Source of the DNA: Acidobacterium sp049965615
GTDB taxonomy: Bacteria; Acidobacteriota; Terriglobia; Terriglobales; Acidobacteriaceae
DNA length: 64,000 nucleotides
Reading direction: 5' to 3'
NCBI GenBank assembly: GCA_049965615.1
Contig: JBMFWD010000007.1
Location: forward strand, 1-64,000
Shown here: positions 17,835 through 26,784 of the stretch, one piece after another
Position numbering within the stretch: the stretch's first letter is position 1
How the letters are laid out: each line of letters starts with the position of its first letter
Translations under genes and position numbers: made by a program
The notes under the pieces: generated by a model
The model's input: only the letters and a program-made list of their open reading frames with translations
Told to the model about the DNA's origin: nothing
Database searches by the model: none

Positions 17835-17887
17835 TTGACATACCCACTCCCACTCCGGCTAGACTGATCCGAGCAGTGGTAAGACCA
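17835..17887 (+). promoter_or_regulatory. Promoter and operator of the GH28-CE8 gene
   Basis: A perfect TTGACA -35 lies at 17835-17840 and a weak -10 (GCTAGA, 17858-17863) follows with 17-base spacing. TGGTAAGACCA at 17877-17887 then lies just downstream of the expected start point and 19 bp before the ATG. A bound repressor there would block initiation or early elongation. Confidence 0.6.
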
Positions 17888-17906
17888 TTGCCCGGAGCCG
17901 GTTTCC

Positions 17907-20282
17907 ATGCCCTCTTCTCACTTCCGCCGCATTTTCACAGCCCTCGCGATCATCCTCGCAGCACCTCTCGCTGTCACCGCATTCGGCCAGGACACCCGCC
18001 AAGTGGTCGAACCTCACTACCCTCCCGTCTGCATCCAGCTCAAGGCCCATCTCTCCGCCCCCAATGGCAAGCTCACCGCGGCAGAAGAGCGCATGGAAGA
18101 CACCGCCCGAATCCAGCAGGCCATCGACCACTGCTCCCCCAGCCGCGCCGTAGAGCTCAGCTCCTCCGGCAGCAACCATGTCTTTCTCACCGCCCCCATC
18201 CATGTCCGCCCCGGCGTCACCCTCCTCATCGATAGCGCAACCGCGCTTTACGCCTCGCGCAATCCACGCGACTACGACCTCACGCCCGGCAGTTGCGGCG
18301 TCGTCGACAAGCGCGGCCACGGATGCAAACCCCTCATCACCGCCGACGACGCACCCAACTCCGCCATCATGGGCCAGGGCGTCATCGACGGACGCGGCGG
18401 CGCCACCCTCCTCGGGCAAAAAGTCACATGGTGGGATCTCGCCCACGAGGCCCAGGTCAAAGACCTTAACCAGAGCTGCCCCCGCATCCTCGTCGTCGAT
18501 CACTCCAACAACTTCATCCTTTACCGCATCACCCTCCGCAACTCGCCCAACTTTCACGTCGCCGTCTACCACACCAACGGATTCACAGCATGGGGCGTCC
18601 GTATCAACACGCCAGCCCTCGCCCGCAACACCGACGGCATCGATCCCGGCTCGTCCAAAAATGTAACCATCACGCACTCTTATATTCACGACGGCGATGA
18701 CGACGTAGCCATCAAGGCCGGACCCGGCGGAGCCAACTACATGACCATCTCCGACGATCACTTCTACACCGGCCACGGCATGTCCATCGGCAGTGAGACC
18801 AACGGCGGAGCCAGCCACATCCTCGTCCGCCATCTCACCCTCGACGGAACCACCAACGGCATCCGCATCAAGTCCGACCTCAGCCGCGGCGGCCTCGTCC
18901 AAAACGTCACCTACGACAACGTCTGCATGCGCAACGTAAAGTACCCGCTGCTGCTCACGCCCCACTACTCCCGCGCAGCCGGCCACCTCATTCCCTGGTA
19001 CCGCAACATCACCCTCCACAACATTCACATCCTCACCCCCGGCCACTACATCCTCGTTGGAGAAGACCCGCAACACCCGCTCGGCGTCCATCTCGACAAC
19101 GTCTGGGCGGACGGACTCAGCCACTCCACCATCGATGCCGAATTCGCCAACTTCACCCTCGGCCCCAACCTCGGCAACCTCATCCCCTCCGGCAATCACG
19201 TCACCGTCACCAAACTTCCAGGCAGCAAGCCCGGAATCGCCATTGACTGCACCGGCAAATTCCCGCCATTCCCCGTCAATACCTCCGTGCCCCCGTCCGC
19301 CGAGTCCATCCCCAACTACCGCCACGCTCTCTACGTCTCGCTCGACAGTACCGCCGAATTCCATACCATCCAGAGCGCCGTTGACGCCGCCCCCGGCACC
19401 GGCGCTACCATCCGCATCGCGCCCGGCGTCTATCGCGAAACCGTCGTCATCCACCAGCCCAACATCCGCCTCATCGGCGCAACTCCCGCCCAGACCGTCA
19501 TCGTCGATGACCACAGCGCCGCCACCACCGGCAGCACGCTCAAGTCCGCCACTGTCACCGTCACAGGCGACAACTTCTTCGCAAAAAACATCACCTTCGC
19601 CAATGACTGGAACCGCACCCATCAGCAGGCCTCCGAGGGCTCCCAGGCGCTCGCCCTCAACCTCACCGCAGACAAAGCCGTCCTCTCCGATGTCCGCCTC
19701 CTCGGCAATCAGGACACCCTCTACGCCGGCACCCAGAACTGCCACCACGACAGCGCCTCCTGCAAAGTCGCCCGACAGTACTTCTCCCACTGCTACATCG
19801 AAGGCAACGTCGACTTCGTCTTCGGCGACGCCAAAGCCTACTTCGATCACTGCACCATCCGCAGCACGCCCCACTCCGAAGGCATGATCACAGCCCAATC
19901 CAAACACTTTCCCACGCAGAGCAGTGCCTTCGTCTTCCACGACTGCCGCCTCACCGCCTATCCCGGCGTAAAGAACGTCTACCTCGGCCGACCCTGGCGG
20001 CCCTACGCCACCGTCGTCTATCTCCACACCTGGATGGGTCCCCAGATCGCTCCCGCCGGATGGCGCGAGTGGCATCCCGGCCAGACCCACCGCCTCCAGA
20101 CCGCTTTCTTCGCCGAGTACGACTCAACCGGCCCCGGCGCCCACCCCCACCAGCGCGAAAGCCACTCCCACCAGCTCAAATTCGCCCAGGCCTCCCGTTT
20201 TTCACTCAAAAACTTCTTCCCCAAATGGCGGCCGTCCACATCCTCCAGCCACCACAAACAAACCGTTACTGCGGTCCAGTGA
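17907..20282 (+). CDS. Secreted GH28 polygalacturonase-CE8 pectinesterase fusion
   Basis: The 791-residue exported protein joins two pectin enzymes. After a signal peptide (about residues 1-27) comes a GH28 beta-helix (about 30-460) with NTDG at 241-244, the DDD acid cluster near 264-266, GHG at 289-291 and IRIK at 319-322. Residues about 472-755 form a CE8 pectin methylesterase with NQD at 601-603, GNVDFVFGD at 633-641 and LGRPW near 694. These carry the two catalytic Asp and the conserved Arg. The enzyme should remove methyl esters and cut the homogalacturonan chain. The last 40 residues are Ser/His-rich and look disordered. It has its own promoter and operator, is followed by a strong terminator, and starts 212 bp after gntR. 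Confidence 0.93.
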   Translation: MPSSHFRRIFTALAIILAAPLAVTAFGQDTRQVVEPHYPPVCIQLKAHLSAPNGKLTAAEERMEDTARIQQAIDHCSPSRAVELSSSGSNHVFLTAPIHVRPGVTLLIDSATALYASRNPRDYDLTPGSCGVVDKRGHGCKPLITADDAPNSAIMGQGVIDGRGGATLLGQKVTWWDLAHEAQVKDLNQSCPRILVVDHSNNFILYRITLRNSPNFHVAVYHTNGFTAWGVRINTPALARNTDGIDPGSSKNVTITHSYIHDGDDDVAIKAGPGGANYMTISDDHFYTGHGMSIGSETNGGASHILVRHLTLDGTTNGIRIKSDLSRGGLVQNVTYDNVCMRNVKYPLLLTPHYSRAAGHLIPWYRNITLHNIHILTPGHYILVGEDPQHPLGVHLDNVWADGLSHSTIDAEFANFTLGPNLGNLIPSGNHVTVTKLPGSKPGIAIDCTGKFPPFPVNTSVPPSAESIPNYRHALYVSLDSTAEFHTIQSAVDAAPGTGATIRIAPGVYRETVVIHQPNIRLIGATPAQTVIVDDHSAATTGSTLKSATVTVTGDNFFAKNITFANDWNRTHQQASEGSQALALNLTADKAVLSDVRLLGNQDTLYAGTQNCHHDSASCKVARQYFSHCYIEGNVDFVFGDAKAYFDHCTIRSTPHSEGMITAQSKHFPTQSSAFVFHDCRLTAYPGVKNVYLGRPWRPYATVVYLHTWMGPQIAPAGWREWHPGQTHRLQTAFFAEYDSTGPGAHPHQRESHSHQLKFAQASRFSLKNFFPKWRPSTSSSHHKQTVTAVQ

Positions 20283-20348
20283 CTGTAACCGATTACTAAC
20301 ACTGAGGTCACACCTCTAGGTCACTTTTTACCCCTCTTACATCTCTCT

Positions 20349-20376
20349 ACCGGCCCGCCAGGGCCGGTTTTCCTTT
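20349..20376 (+). terminator. Rho-independent terminator after the GH28-CE8 gene
   Basis: ACCGGCCC (20349-20356) pairs perfectly with GGGCCGGT (20361-20368) around a GCCA loop and is followed by TTTTCCTTTC. Confidence 0.9.
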
Positions 20377-20450
20377 CTCGCGCGACCCACAGAAAAGCCT
20401 AAGTTTTTCACCTCGTCCACCTGTCCCTGAAGGTCGCCTTCACTCTCCTC

Positions 20451-20510
20451 TTGACAGTTGTTATGTGGAAGGGGCACACTCCAGACCGTACCCTAGAGTG
20501 GTCGTACCAC
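20451..20510 (+). promoter_or_regulatory. Promoter and operator-like palindrome before the TonB receptor gene
   Basis: TTGACA at 20451-20456 is a consensus -35; the best -10 at 18-base spacing is CACACT (20475-20480), which is weak. GTGGTCGTACCAC at 20498-20510 is a palindrome matching TGGTNNNACCA perfectly. A 5' leader of about 100 bases follows before the ATG at 20605. Confidence 0.6.
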
Positions 20511-20604
20511 ACCATTCAAAAGGCAATCTAAAAAGCATCCAAACGGCGCTTGCCGCCGAACACTCTCGAGCGGGCTACCCCCGCTCCTGAAAAGGAATGT
20601 ATCT

Positions 20605-23600
20605 ATGTCGAGGCTGAAACTGCATTTCAACCAAATAGAAGGGCCGGGTGACAGAACCCACCGGTCCAGCAAAATTCCCAAGAAGGGCTGGCGCTACGCA
20701 CTGTCCGCCCTCTCCATCATCTTCGCCGTTGCCTTGTTCCTCGCTCCCCAGCAGTCCATGGCACAGGAATCCCGCGGCACCATCTCCGGTACTGTCACCG
20801 ATCCCACCGGCGCAGCCATTCCAAATGCGCAGGTCGTCGCTACTGAAGTCAACTCCGGCACCATCTCCAAGTCAAAATCCAACGCCGCAGGCCAGTACAC
20901 CATACCGTTCCTTCTGCCCGGCAAGTACTCCATCACTGTTGAGAGTGAAGGCTTCAAGAAGACAGTGCGGTCCGGCATTGAACTCAACTCCGCGGCGCAC
21001 CTGATCATTGACATGAAGCTACAGCTCGGCAGCGCCAGTCAAACGGTTACCGTAACCGCCGCCGCTCCGCTTCTCAATACCGCCAGCGCATCGATTGGCC
21101 AAACCATCACCACCAAGGAAGTCGCTGACCTGCCCCTGAATGGCCGCACCCCGATGATGCTCTCCGAGCTCTCCATCGGCGTCCTGCCCACCGGTCAGCC
21201 CTCGCAGGTGCACCCTTTCGATAACAACGGCGCAGCCGCATGGAGCATCGCAGGTTCCCCCTCGCAGACCAGCGAAATTCTCATGGACGGCGTGCCCGAC
21301 GAACTCTGGAACGGCACCCTCGCCTACAGCCCGCCGCAGGCCACCGTAAAGCAGGTCAGCGTTCAGGCATTTGACACAGATGCCTCCGTCGGCCACACCT
21401 ACGCCGGCGTCATCAACCAGGTCCTCAAGTCAGGCGGCAACAAGTTCCACGGCAAGCTCTACGAGTTCGGCCAAATCTCCGCCATTGACGCCAATAGCTG
21501 GTTCAACGACCAGTCCAACAAGCCCAACCCGGTCACCCACTTCAATCAGTACGGCCTCGAAGCTGACGGCCCCGTCTGGATCCCGAAGGTCTTCGACGGT
21601 CGCAACAAAATCTTCTGGATGTTCGCATGGGAAGGCCTCAAGGACTCCCAGCCTGCAACGGACCTCGCAACCGTCCCAACCGCCGCTGAACGCACTGGCG
21701 ACTTCTCAGCCCTGCTTGCTGCCGGATGCCCCAGTGGCTACCTGAATGGCAACTCCGCGATCTGCGCCAACGGTAAAGCCAACCCCAACCAGCTCTACAA
21801 CCCGTACACCGCGCAAAGCGTAAACGGAACCATCATCCGCCAGCCCATCCCCGGCAACGTACTTTCTAACGCCGGCTTGACCATCGACCCCGTCGCCGCC
21901 AAATACCTGCAGTACTACCCGGCCCCCAACACTACAGGACTTGCGGACGGCGAACATAATTTCATCAGCAGCGTTCCTTCCATCGACAACTACAACAACT
22001 TCCTCGGCCGCCTCGACTTTAATGTCGGCGCAGCCACCCACATGTTCTTCGACTTCCGCCGCAACCTGCGTTCTCAGTTGAAGCAGAACTACTTCAACAA
22101 CGCGGCCACCGGCGGAACTCTTGACCGCTCCAACTGGGGCGCCACCTTCGACGTGGAACACACCTTCAACGCAAGCACAGCTCTCGATGTCCGTGTCAAC
22201 TGGACCTACTTCCTGCAGACAGAAGGCGAACCGGGCGACGGTGTCGATCCGACCACCCTCGGTTTCCCCTCCTACATCAAGAGCAACGCGGAAGCTCTCA
22301 CCGTTCCCTTCATTGGCTTCAGCGGCAGTTGCGGAAGCCAGACCAGCTTCCAGTGCCTCGGCAACAATCGCTACTCCCGCTTCCCCTCCAACTCCTACCA
22401 GCTCTTCGCAGAACTGATGAAGACTGTGGGCAACCACAACTTCAAGTTCGGTGTGGACGCCCGCCAGTACCGCCTTGGAGCCGCGGCCTACAAATACTCC
22501 TCTGGTTCCTACACCTTCGGCACCAACTGGGTGCAGGCAACTTCCGGTTCGGGCGGTCAGAACTTTGGCGGCGACTTCGCGTCGTTCCTGCTCGGCCTGC
22601 CCACCAATGGCGAGTTTGACAGCAACGCCGTCAACTCCTTCTACAACTACTACATCGCAGGCTTCGCTCAGGACAACTGGCGGGTCAACAGTCACCTTAC
22701 CCTCAACATTGGCCTCCGTTACGACTTCAACACACCGTTCTACGACAAGCACGGCGCAGTCGTAAACGGATTCAACACCACCAGCCCGAGCCCCATCGCC
22801 TCACAGGCGGAAGCAGCCTACGCCGGCCTCTACAACAACGGCGATTATTCTTCGCCGCTCCCGGCACCGGGCGCTTTCCAGGTCAACGGTGGCCTCACCT
22901 ACCCGTCCTCAAACAATGGTGCCTACTACTCCAACGACTCCAACTGGATCAGCCCGCGCTTCGGCTTCTCCTGGAGTCCGGCCATGTTCAATGACAAAAC
23001 CGTGGTTCGCGGCGGCTTCGGCGTGTTTGTCAGCCAGTACACCATCGCCAACCTTGACTCGAACGGAACCTGGTCTTCCGATCCAGTCCTCGACAACGAA
23101 GGCTTCAGCGCCAAAACCTCGCTGGTGCCAACACTCGACAACTACCTCACCCCCAAAGCTCCGGGAACCGGTTACCTCTCCGATCCCTTCCCCAACGGCA
23201 TCAACAAGCCCACCGGCTCCTCGCTCGGCCTGGGAACCTTCCTCGGCCAAAGCATCAGCTACATTGACTCCAAGCCGAAGACTCCCTACTCCATGCGCTG
23301 GAACATCGGTATTCAGCAGCAAATCACGCCGAACACCATGTTTGAAATGGACTACGTAGGCAACCACATCGTCCACACGCCGGTGTCCACCACCGACCTC
23401 AACTTCCTGCCTCGTCAGTATCTGAGCACGCTCCCGACGCGTGACCAGACTGCGATCAACGCACTCTCCAAATCGGTCGCAAACCCATTCCAGGGTCTGA
23501 TCCCAGGCACGTCACTCAACGGCAGCAAGACCTCCGTGGCGCAGTTGCTCTCACCCTACCCACAGTTCCCGCAAGATGGCGTGACGGAAGACAACGCAAC

Positions 23601-24291
23601 CACAGGTCAGGCCTACTTCAACGCGCTCTACGCTCGCGTCGAGCACCGCATGTCGCACGGCCTCTGGCTGGTCGCCAACTATGGCTGGTCCAAGCTCATC
23701 ACCCGCGACGTATACCTCAACCCCTCGGATCCAACTCCGAACAAGCACCTCTCGCCCTTTGACTTCACCAACCATCTCGTCATTGGCGCTACCTACGACC
23801 TGCCCTTTGGTCCGGGCACGGCTCATAACTTCCACAACCGCCTCCTCAATGAAATCGCTGGAGGCTGGGTTGTTAATGGAATCTACAGCTACCAGACCGG
23901 CCCTCCGCTCTTCTGGAGCAGCGACATGGTTCTTACCGGGAACCAGATTCAGTACAACTCCCGCGAAGCAGCCAAGGGTTCATCCGTCTTCAGCAACGAT
24001 CCATTCGTCCTCGGCAGCAAGAACCAGTTCCAGTACCACCTTCGCACCTTCCCGTTGACCATCTCCAGCATCAGGGCCAACGGCATCAACAACCTCGACT
24101 CCTCGGTATTAAAGAACTTTCCCATCTCCACGGGCATCGGCTTCCAACTCCGTTTTGAAACTTTCAACACACTCAACCATCCCATGTTCGCCTCGCCGGC
24201 TCTCGATCCATCGAAGAGCAGCTTTGGGTCCATCACCAAGACGGCAAACACCTCCCGTCAGATCCAGATCGGCGGCGAACTCACCTTCTAA
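20605..24291 (+). CDS. TonB-dependent receptor with carboxypeptidase-regulatory-like domain
   Basis: The 1228-residue outer-membrane protein has a long N-terminal region ending in a signal peptide (cleavage near residue 54, SMAQ) and a CarboxypepD_reg-like beta-sandwich (about 57-145: GTISGTVTDPTGAAIPNAQV). A plug segment follows (LPLNGRTPMML, about 185) and then a large beta-barrel that ends in the aromatic residue Phe, as outer-membrane barrels do. This Oar-like architecture is very common in Terriglobia and corresponds to SusC-type oligosaccharide importers. Its palindrome shared with the pectinase genes suggests uptake of pectin oligomers (inference). No SusD-like partner is seen. Start preceded by AAAAGGAA. 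Confidence 0.92.
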   Translation: MSRLKLHFNQIEGPGDRTHRSSKIPKKGWRYALSALSIIFAVALFLAPQQSMAQESRGTISGTVTDPTGAAIPNAQVVATEVNSGTISKSKSNAAGQYTIPFLLPGKYSITVESEGFKKTVRSGIELNSAAHLIIDMKLQLGSASQTVTVTAAAPLLNTASASIGQTITTKEVADLPLNGRTPMMLSELSIGVLPTGQPSQVHPFDNNGAAAWSIAGSPSQTSEILMDGVPDELWNGTLAYSPPQATVKQVSVQAFDTDASVGHTYAGVINQVLKSGGNKFHGKLYEFGQISAIDANSWFNDQSNKPNPVTHFNQYGLEADGPVWIPKVFDGRNKIFWMFAWEGLKDSQPATDLATVPTAAERTGDFSALLAAGCPSGYLNGNSAICANGKANPNQLYNPYTAQSVNGTIIRQPIPGNVLSNAGLTIDPVAAKYLQYYPAPNTTGLADGEHNFISSVPSIDNYNNFLGRLDFNVGAATHMFFDFRRNLRSQLKQNYFNNAATGGTLDRSNWGATFDVEHTFNASTALDVRVNWTYFLQTEGEPGDGVDPTTLGFPSYIKSNAEALTVPFIGFSGSCGSQTSFQCLGNNRYSRFPSNSYQLFAELMKTVGNHNFKFGVDARQYRLGAAAYKYSSGSYTFGTNWVQATSGSGGQNFGGDFASFLLGLPTNGEFDSNAVNSFYNYYIAGFAQDNWRVNSHLTLNIGLRYDFNTPFYDKHGAVVNGFNTTSPSPIASQAEAAYAGLYNNGDYSSPLPAPGAFQVNGGLTYPSSNNGAYYSNDSNWISPRFGFSWSPAMFNDKTVVRGGFGVFVSQYTIANLDSNGTWSSDPVLDNEGFSAKTSLVPTLDNYLTPKAPGTGYLSDPFPNGINKPTGSSLGLGTFLGQSISYIDSKPKTPYSMRWNIGIQQQITPNTMFEMDYVGNHIVHTPVSTTDLNFLPRQYLSTLPTRDQTAINALSKSVANPFQGLIPGTSLNGSKTSVAQLLSPYPQFPQDGVTEDNATTGQAYFNALYARVEHRMSHGLWLVANYGWSKLITRDVYLNPSDPTPNKHLSPFDFTNHLVIGATYDLPFGPGTAHNFHNRLLNEIAGGWVVNGIYSYQTGPPLFWSSDMVLTGNQIQYNSREAAKGSSVFSNDPFVLGSKNQFQYHLRTFPLTISSIRANGINNLDSSVLKNFPISTGIGFQLRFETFNTLNHPMFASPALDPSKSSFGSITKTANTSRQIQIGGELTF

Positions 24292-24550
24292 CTCATAACC
24301 AACCCTCCTGATGAGTGGCGCGGAACCAACCAGTTCCGCGCCCTTTTTGTTTCTCGCAACCTCCTCCCTCAAGCCCCTCGCCACCCGCCACCCCGCAAAA
24401 TTCACGCTCAAGCACCCCGCAAAAGGTCTATCATGGCGTCACTCCCGCGCGGGACCCAATCCGTTGCCGCCGGGAAAGCCGTAAAATGAGTGCAGTACAT
24501 CGAGCCTGATTACCTGCCGTAACAGGCATCGAAAAAATTCCACTCATCGC

Positions 24551-24574
24551 TGTAACCAATTTTGTCTACGAATC
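24551..24574 (+). promoter_or_regulatory. Possible ECF-type promoter of the bufferin operon
   Basis: TGTAACC (24551-24557) followed by CGAATC (24569-24574) recalls the GTAACC/CGAA elements of ECF promoters that drive related operons in Caulobacter. However, only 11 bases separate GTAACC from CGAA, versus about 16 expected, so the match is incomplete. Confidence 0.3.
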
Positions 24575-24587
24575 TCTAACCAACAGA

Positions 24588-24608
24588 GACCGCCGTAAAC
24601 GGCGGGTC
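24588..24608 (+). other. 5' leader hairpin before the bufferin gene
   Basis: GAC-CGCCG pairs with CGGCG-GTC around a TAAA loop (24591-24595 with 24600-24604, one bulged G at 24605). It ends about 10 bases before the GGAGG ribosome site and may stabilise the mRNA or affect translation of the abundant small protein. Confidence 0.4.
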
Positions 24609-24631
24609 TACATCACCGGAGGAACTTTTAG

Positions 24632-24922
24632 ATGACAAAGAATCAGATCAAAGCCATGATGCTCAGCGCCGCCGTAACCGGTCTGCTTGGTGCAGCTCCC
24701 ATGGCCCTCAACGCTCAGCCCGTTTCCACCACCACCGTGACCCCTGTCCAGGCCATGCTTGGAGCCTTCGCCAAGTCTTCCAAGACCAAGGTCGAAAAAC
24801 ACGCATGTAAAGGCCAGAACAACTGCAAGGGCCAGGGCGGCTGCAAGTCCGGCAACAATGGCTGCAAAGGCAAGAACAGCTGCAAGGGCAAGGGCGGCTG
24901 CAATACCGAACACCCCATGTAA
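24632..24922 (+). CDS. Bufferin-type Cys-rich exported peptide precursor (BufA2-like)
   Basis: The 96-residue protein has a Sec signal peptide (about 1-28, ending ALNAQ) and a low-complexity Lys/Gly/Cys tail with six cysteines at 59, 65, 71, 78, 84 and 90. The tail is a tandem duplication: CKGxNxCKGxGGC at 59-71 and again at 78-90. Such precursors next to DUF692 and DUF2063 genes are bufferins (gigP-like), periplasmic peptides whose cysteines are modified by the MNIO enzyme and which bind copper or related thiophilic metals. It is the first gene of its operon, with a GGAGG site 8 bases before ATG. Metal preference here is an inference from family knowledge. Confidence 0.85.
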   Translation: MTKNQIKAMMLSAAVTGLLGAAPMALNAQPVSTTTVTPVQAMLGAFAKSSKTKVEKHACKGQNNCKGQGGCKSGNNGCKGKNSCKGKGGCNTEHPM

Positions 24923-24988
24923 TTCACCCGCGAGTCTCCCGGCTCTCGGGAGACTCGCAAATCTTCACTCCAACCCACTCTGCCCGCT

Positions 24989-25870
24989 ATGCCAGCCAAT
25001 CGATTCAACGGATATACAGACTACGGCGTAGGTATCGGTCTGCGCGTGCCTCATTACCGCCACATCCTCGAGAAGAAACCCGTCGTCGACTGGTTTGAAA
25101 TCATCTCGGAAAATTTTATGGTTGACGGCGGTCGTCCTCTCTCTGTGCTGGACAGCATCCTCGATCAGTACCGCGTCGTCCAGCACGGCGTCTCCATGTA
25201 CTTCGGCTCCACTGATCCCCTCAACCGCGAGCACCTCAAACGTCTTAAAAATCTAGTCCGCCGCACCAACACCCCCTGGCTCTCCGACCATCTCTGCTGG
25301 GGCTCCGTCGACGGCCGCTACACCCACGACCTGCTCCCCATGCCCTACACCTGGGAGGCTGTCCACAACACCGCCCAACGCATCCGCCAGGTTCAGGACT
25401 TCCTCGAAATCCCCGTCGTCGTCGAAAACGTCTCCAGTTACGCCGAGTTCCACGTCTCGGAAATGTCTGAATGGGAGTTTCTCAACGAGGTCGTCGAAGA
25501 AGCCGACTGCGGCATTCTCCTCGACGTCAACAATATCTACGTCTCCTCGCAGAATCACAGCTTTGACCCGCGCACCTACGTCGACGCCGTCCCCTCAGAA
25601 CGCGTCGCCCAGATCCACATCGCCGGCCACTCCAGGTTCGAAAAGTACATCCTCGACACCCACGACCACCCCGTCCTCGACCCCGTCTGGAGCCTCTACG
25701 ACCGCGCCATCCAGCGCTGCGGACCCACCGCCACTCTCCTCGAATGGGACGACAACATCCCCACCTTCGAAGAAGTCCATCGCGAAGCCCTCAAGGCCAC
25801 AAAATACCTCCAAAAGGCAGCGCAAAAAACCGCCGCATCCACACAGCAAGAACAGGCGGTGGCCCAGTGA
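24989..25870 (+). CDS. DUF692 MNIO-family RiPP-modifying enzyme (BufB)
   Basis: The 293-residue TIM-barrel protein belongs to the multinuclear non-heme iron oxidative enzymes (DUF692). Conserved metal-site segments are visible in order: FEIISENFM, QHGVSMYFG, SDHLCW, VENVSSY, LDVNNIYV, IHIAGH, THDHPV and LLEWDDNIP. MNIO enzymes modify cysteines in a co-encoded precursor, for example forming oxazolone/thioamide or thiooxazole groups. The gene follows the precursor by 66 bp and overlaps the DUF2063 gene by 4 bp (GTGA), the usual BufB-BufC arrangement. It acts in the cytoplasm before export of the peptide. Confidence 0.93.
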   Translation: MPANRFNGYTDYGVGIGLRVPHYRHILEKKPVVDWFEIISENFMVDGGRPLSVLDSILDQYRVVQHGVSMYFGSTDPLNREHLKRLKNLVRRTNTPWLSDHLCWGSVDGRYTHDLLPMPYTWEAVHNTAQRIRQVQDFLEIPVVVENVSSYAEFHVSEMSEWEFLNEVVEEADCGILLDVNNIYVSSQNHSFDPRTYVDAVPSERVAQIHIAGHSRFEKYILDTHDHPVLDPVWSLYDRAIQRCGPTATLLEWDDNIPTFEEVHREALKATKYLQKAAQKTAASTQQEQAVAQ

Positions 25871-26784
25871 GCGATCAGCACAACCACCCCACAAGTCTCC
25901 GCGAAATCCAGCAGCGTATGGCCGCCTCCATCATGCAGCCCATCACCCGCGAAGAGCGCATGCGCCGCCGCCGCGCCGACGGAACCTCATCCCTGCACGA
26001 AGCAGAAGCCATCATCAGCCCTAACGATCGCCTCAGCTCCTTCGAGCGCCTCGAAATCTACAACCGCCAGTACTGGTTCCGTCTCTACACCAGCTTTCAG
26101 GAGGACTTCCCCGGCCTGCAGGCCGTCGTCGGCACGCGCCGCTTCGAGCGCATCATGCGCGACTACCTCACCGACTGCCCCTCCACATCCTTCACCCTAC
26201 GCAACCTCGGCTCGCGCCTGCCTGCATGGCTCACCGGCCACCCCAACCACTCCGCGCCCTACACCCAGCTCGCCATCGAAATGGCCCAGCTCGAATGGGC
26301 CCATATCGAATCCTTTGACAATCCCGCCTGGCCACCCCTCACGCCCGAACAAATGGCATCCATCGGCGAAGACTCCATCCTCACCCTCCAGCCACACCTG
26401 CGCCTTGTCGAAGCCCATGCCGCCATTGACGACGCACTCATCTCCCTCCGCGAAGACGAAGGCGATAGCGACTCGGCCAGCAACAATGCCTCTACAGGAT
26501 TCTCCGCCCGCCGCACCCGCCGCATGCGCACCCTGCCCAGCGAACCTGTCTTCCTGGCCATACATCGCTTCGATGATTCGGTCTACTACCGCCGCCTCGA
26601 CCCCGAAGACTTTCGCCTCCTCAAGGCCATCCGCAGCGGCGCCACGCTCAGCCAGGCCATCGACGCAGCCTTTGACAACAGCGCCATCGCTGAACAGGAC
26701 CGCCCCGCGCACCTGCAATCCGCCTTCGCTCTCTTCGCAACCTTGGGATGGTTCTGTAACCAATCGGCGGAAGACCCACTCTAA
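25867..26784 (+). CDS. DUF2063 partner protein (BufC)
   Basis: The 305-residue protein starts at GTG inside the stop of the DUF692 gene. The N-terminal half carries the DUF2063 (putative DNA-binding/RiPP-recognition) features: SLREIQQRMAASIM, then SSFERLEIYNRQYWFRLYTSFQEDFPGLQAVVG. The C-terminal half is helical with a winged-helix-like end. In bufferin and related systems this protein binds the precursor leader and assists the MNIO enzyme. An upstream in-frame extension exists but lies inside the DUF692 gene and has no start signal. Confidence 0.88.
   Translation: MSDQHNHPTSLREIQQRMAASIMQPITREERMRRRRADGTSSLHEAEAIISPNDRLSSFERLEIYNRQYWFRLYTSFQEDFPGLQAVVGTRRFERIMRDYLTDCPSTSFTLRNLGSRLPAWLTGHPNHSAPYTQLAIEMAQLEWAHIESFDNPAWPPLTPEQMASIGEDSILTLQPHLRLVEAHAAIDDALISLREDEGDSDSASNNASTGFSARRTRRMRTLPSEPVFLAIHRFDDSVYYRRLDPEDFRLLKAIRSGATLSQAIDAAFDNSAIAEQDRPAHLQSAFALFATLGWFCNQSAEDPL

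Noticed and set aside
17859..20090. 743-codon open frame on the minus strand
   Set aside because: It is antisense to the GH28-CE8 fusion, whose catalytic motifs are certain; the Gly/Ala/Val/Asp-rich translation is the usual shadow of a gene with C in third positions.
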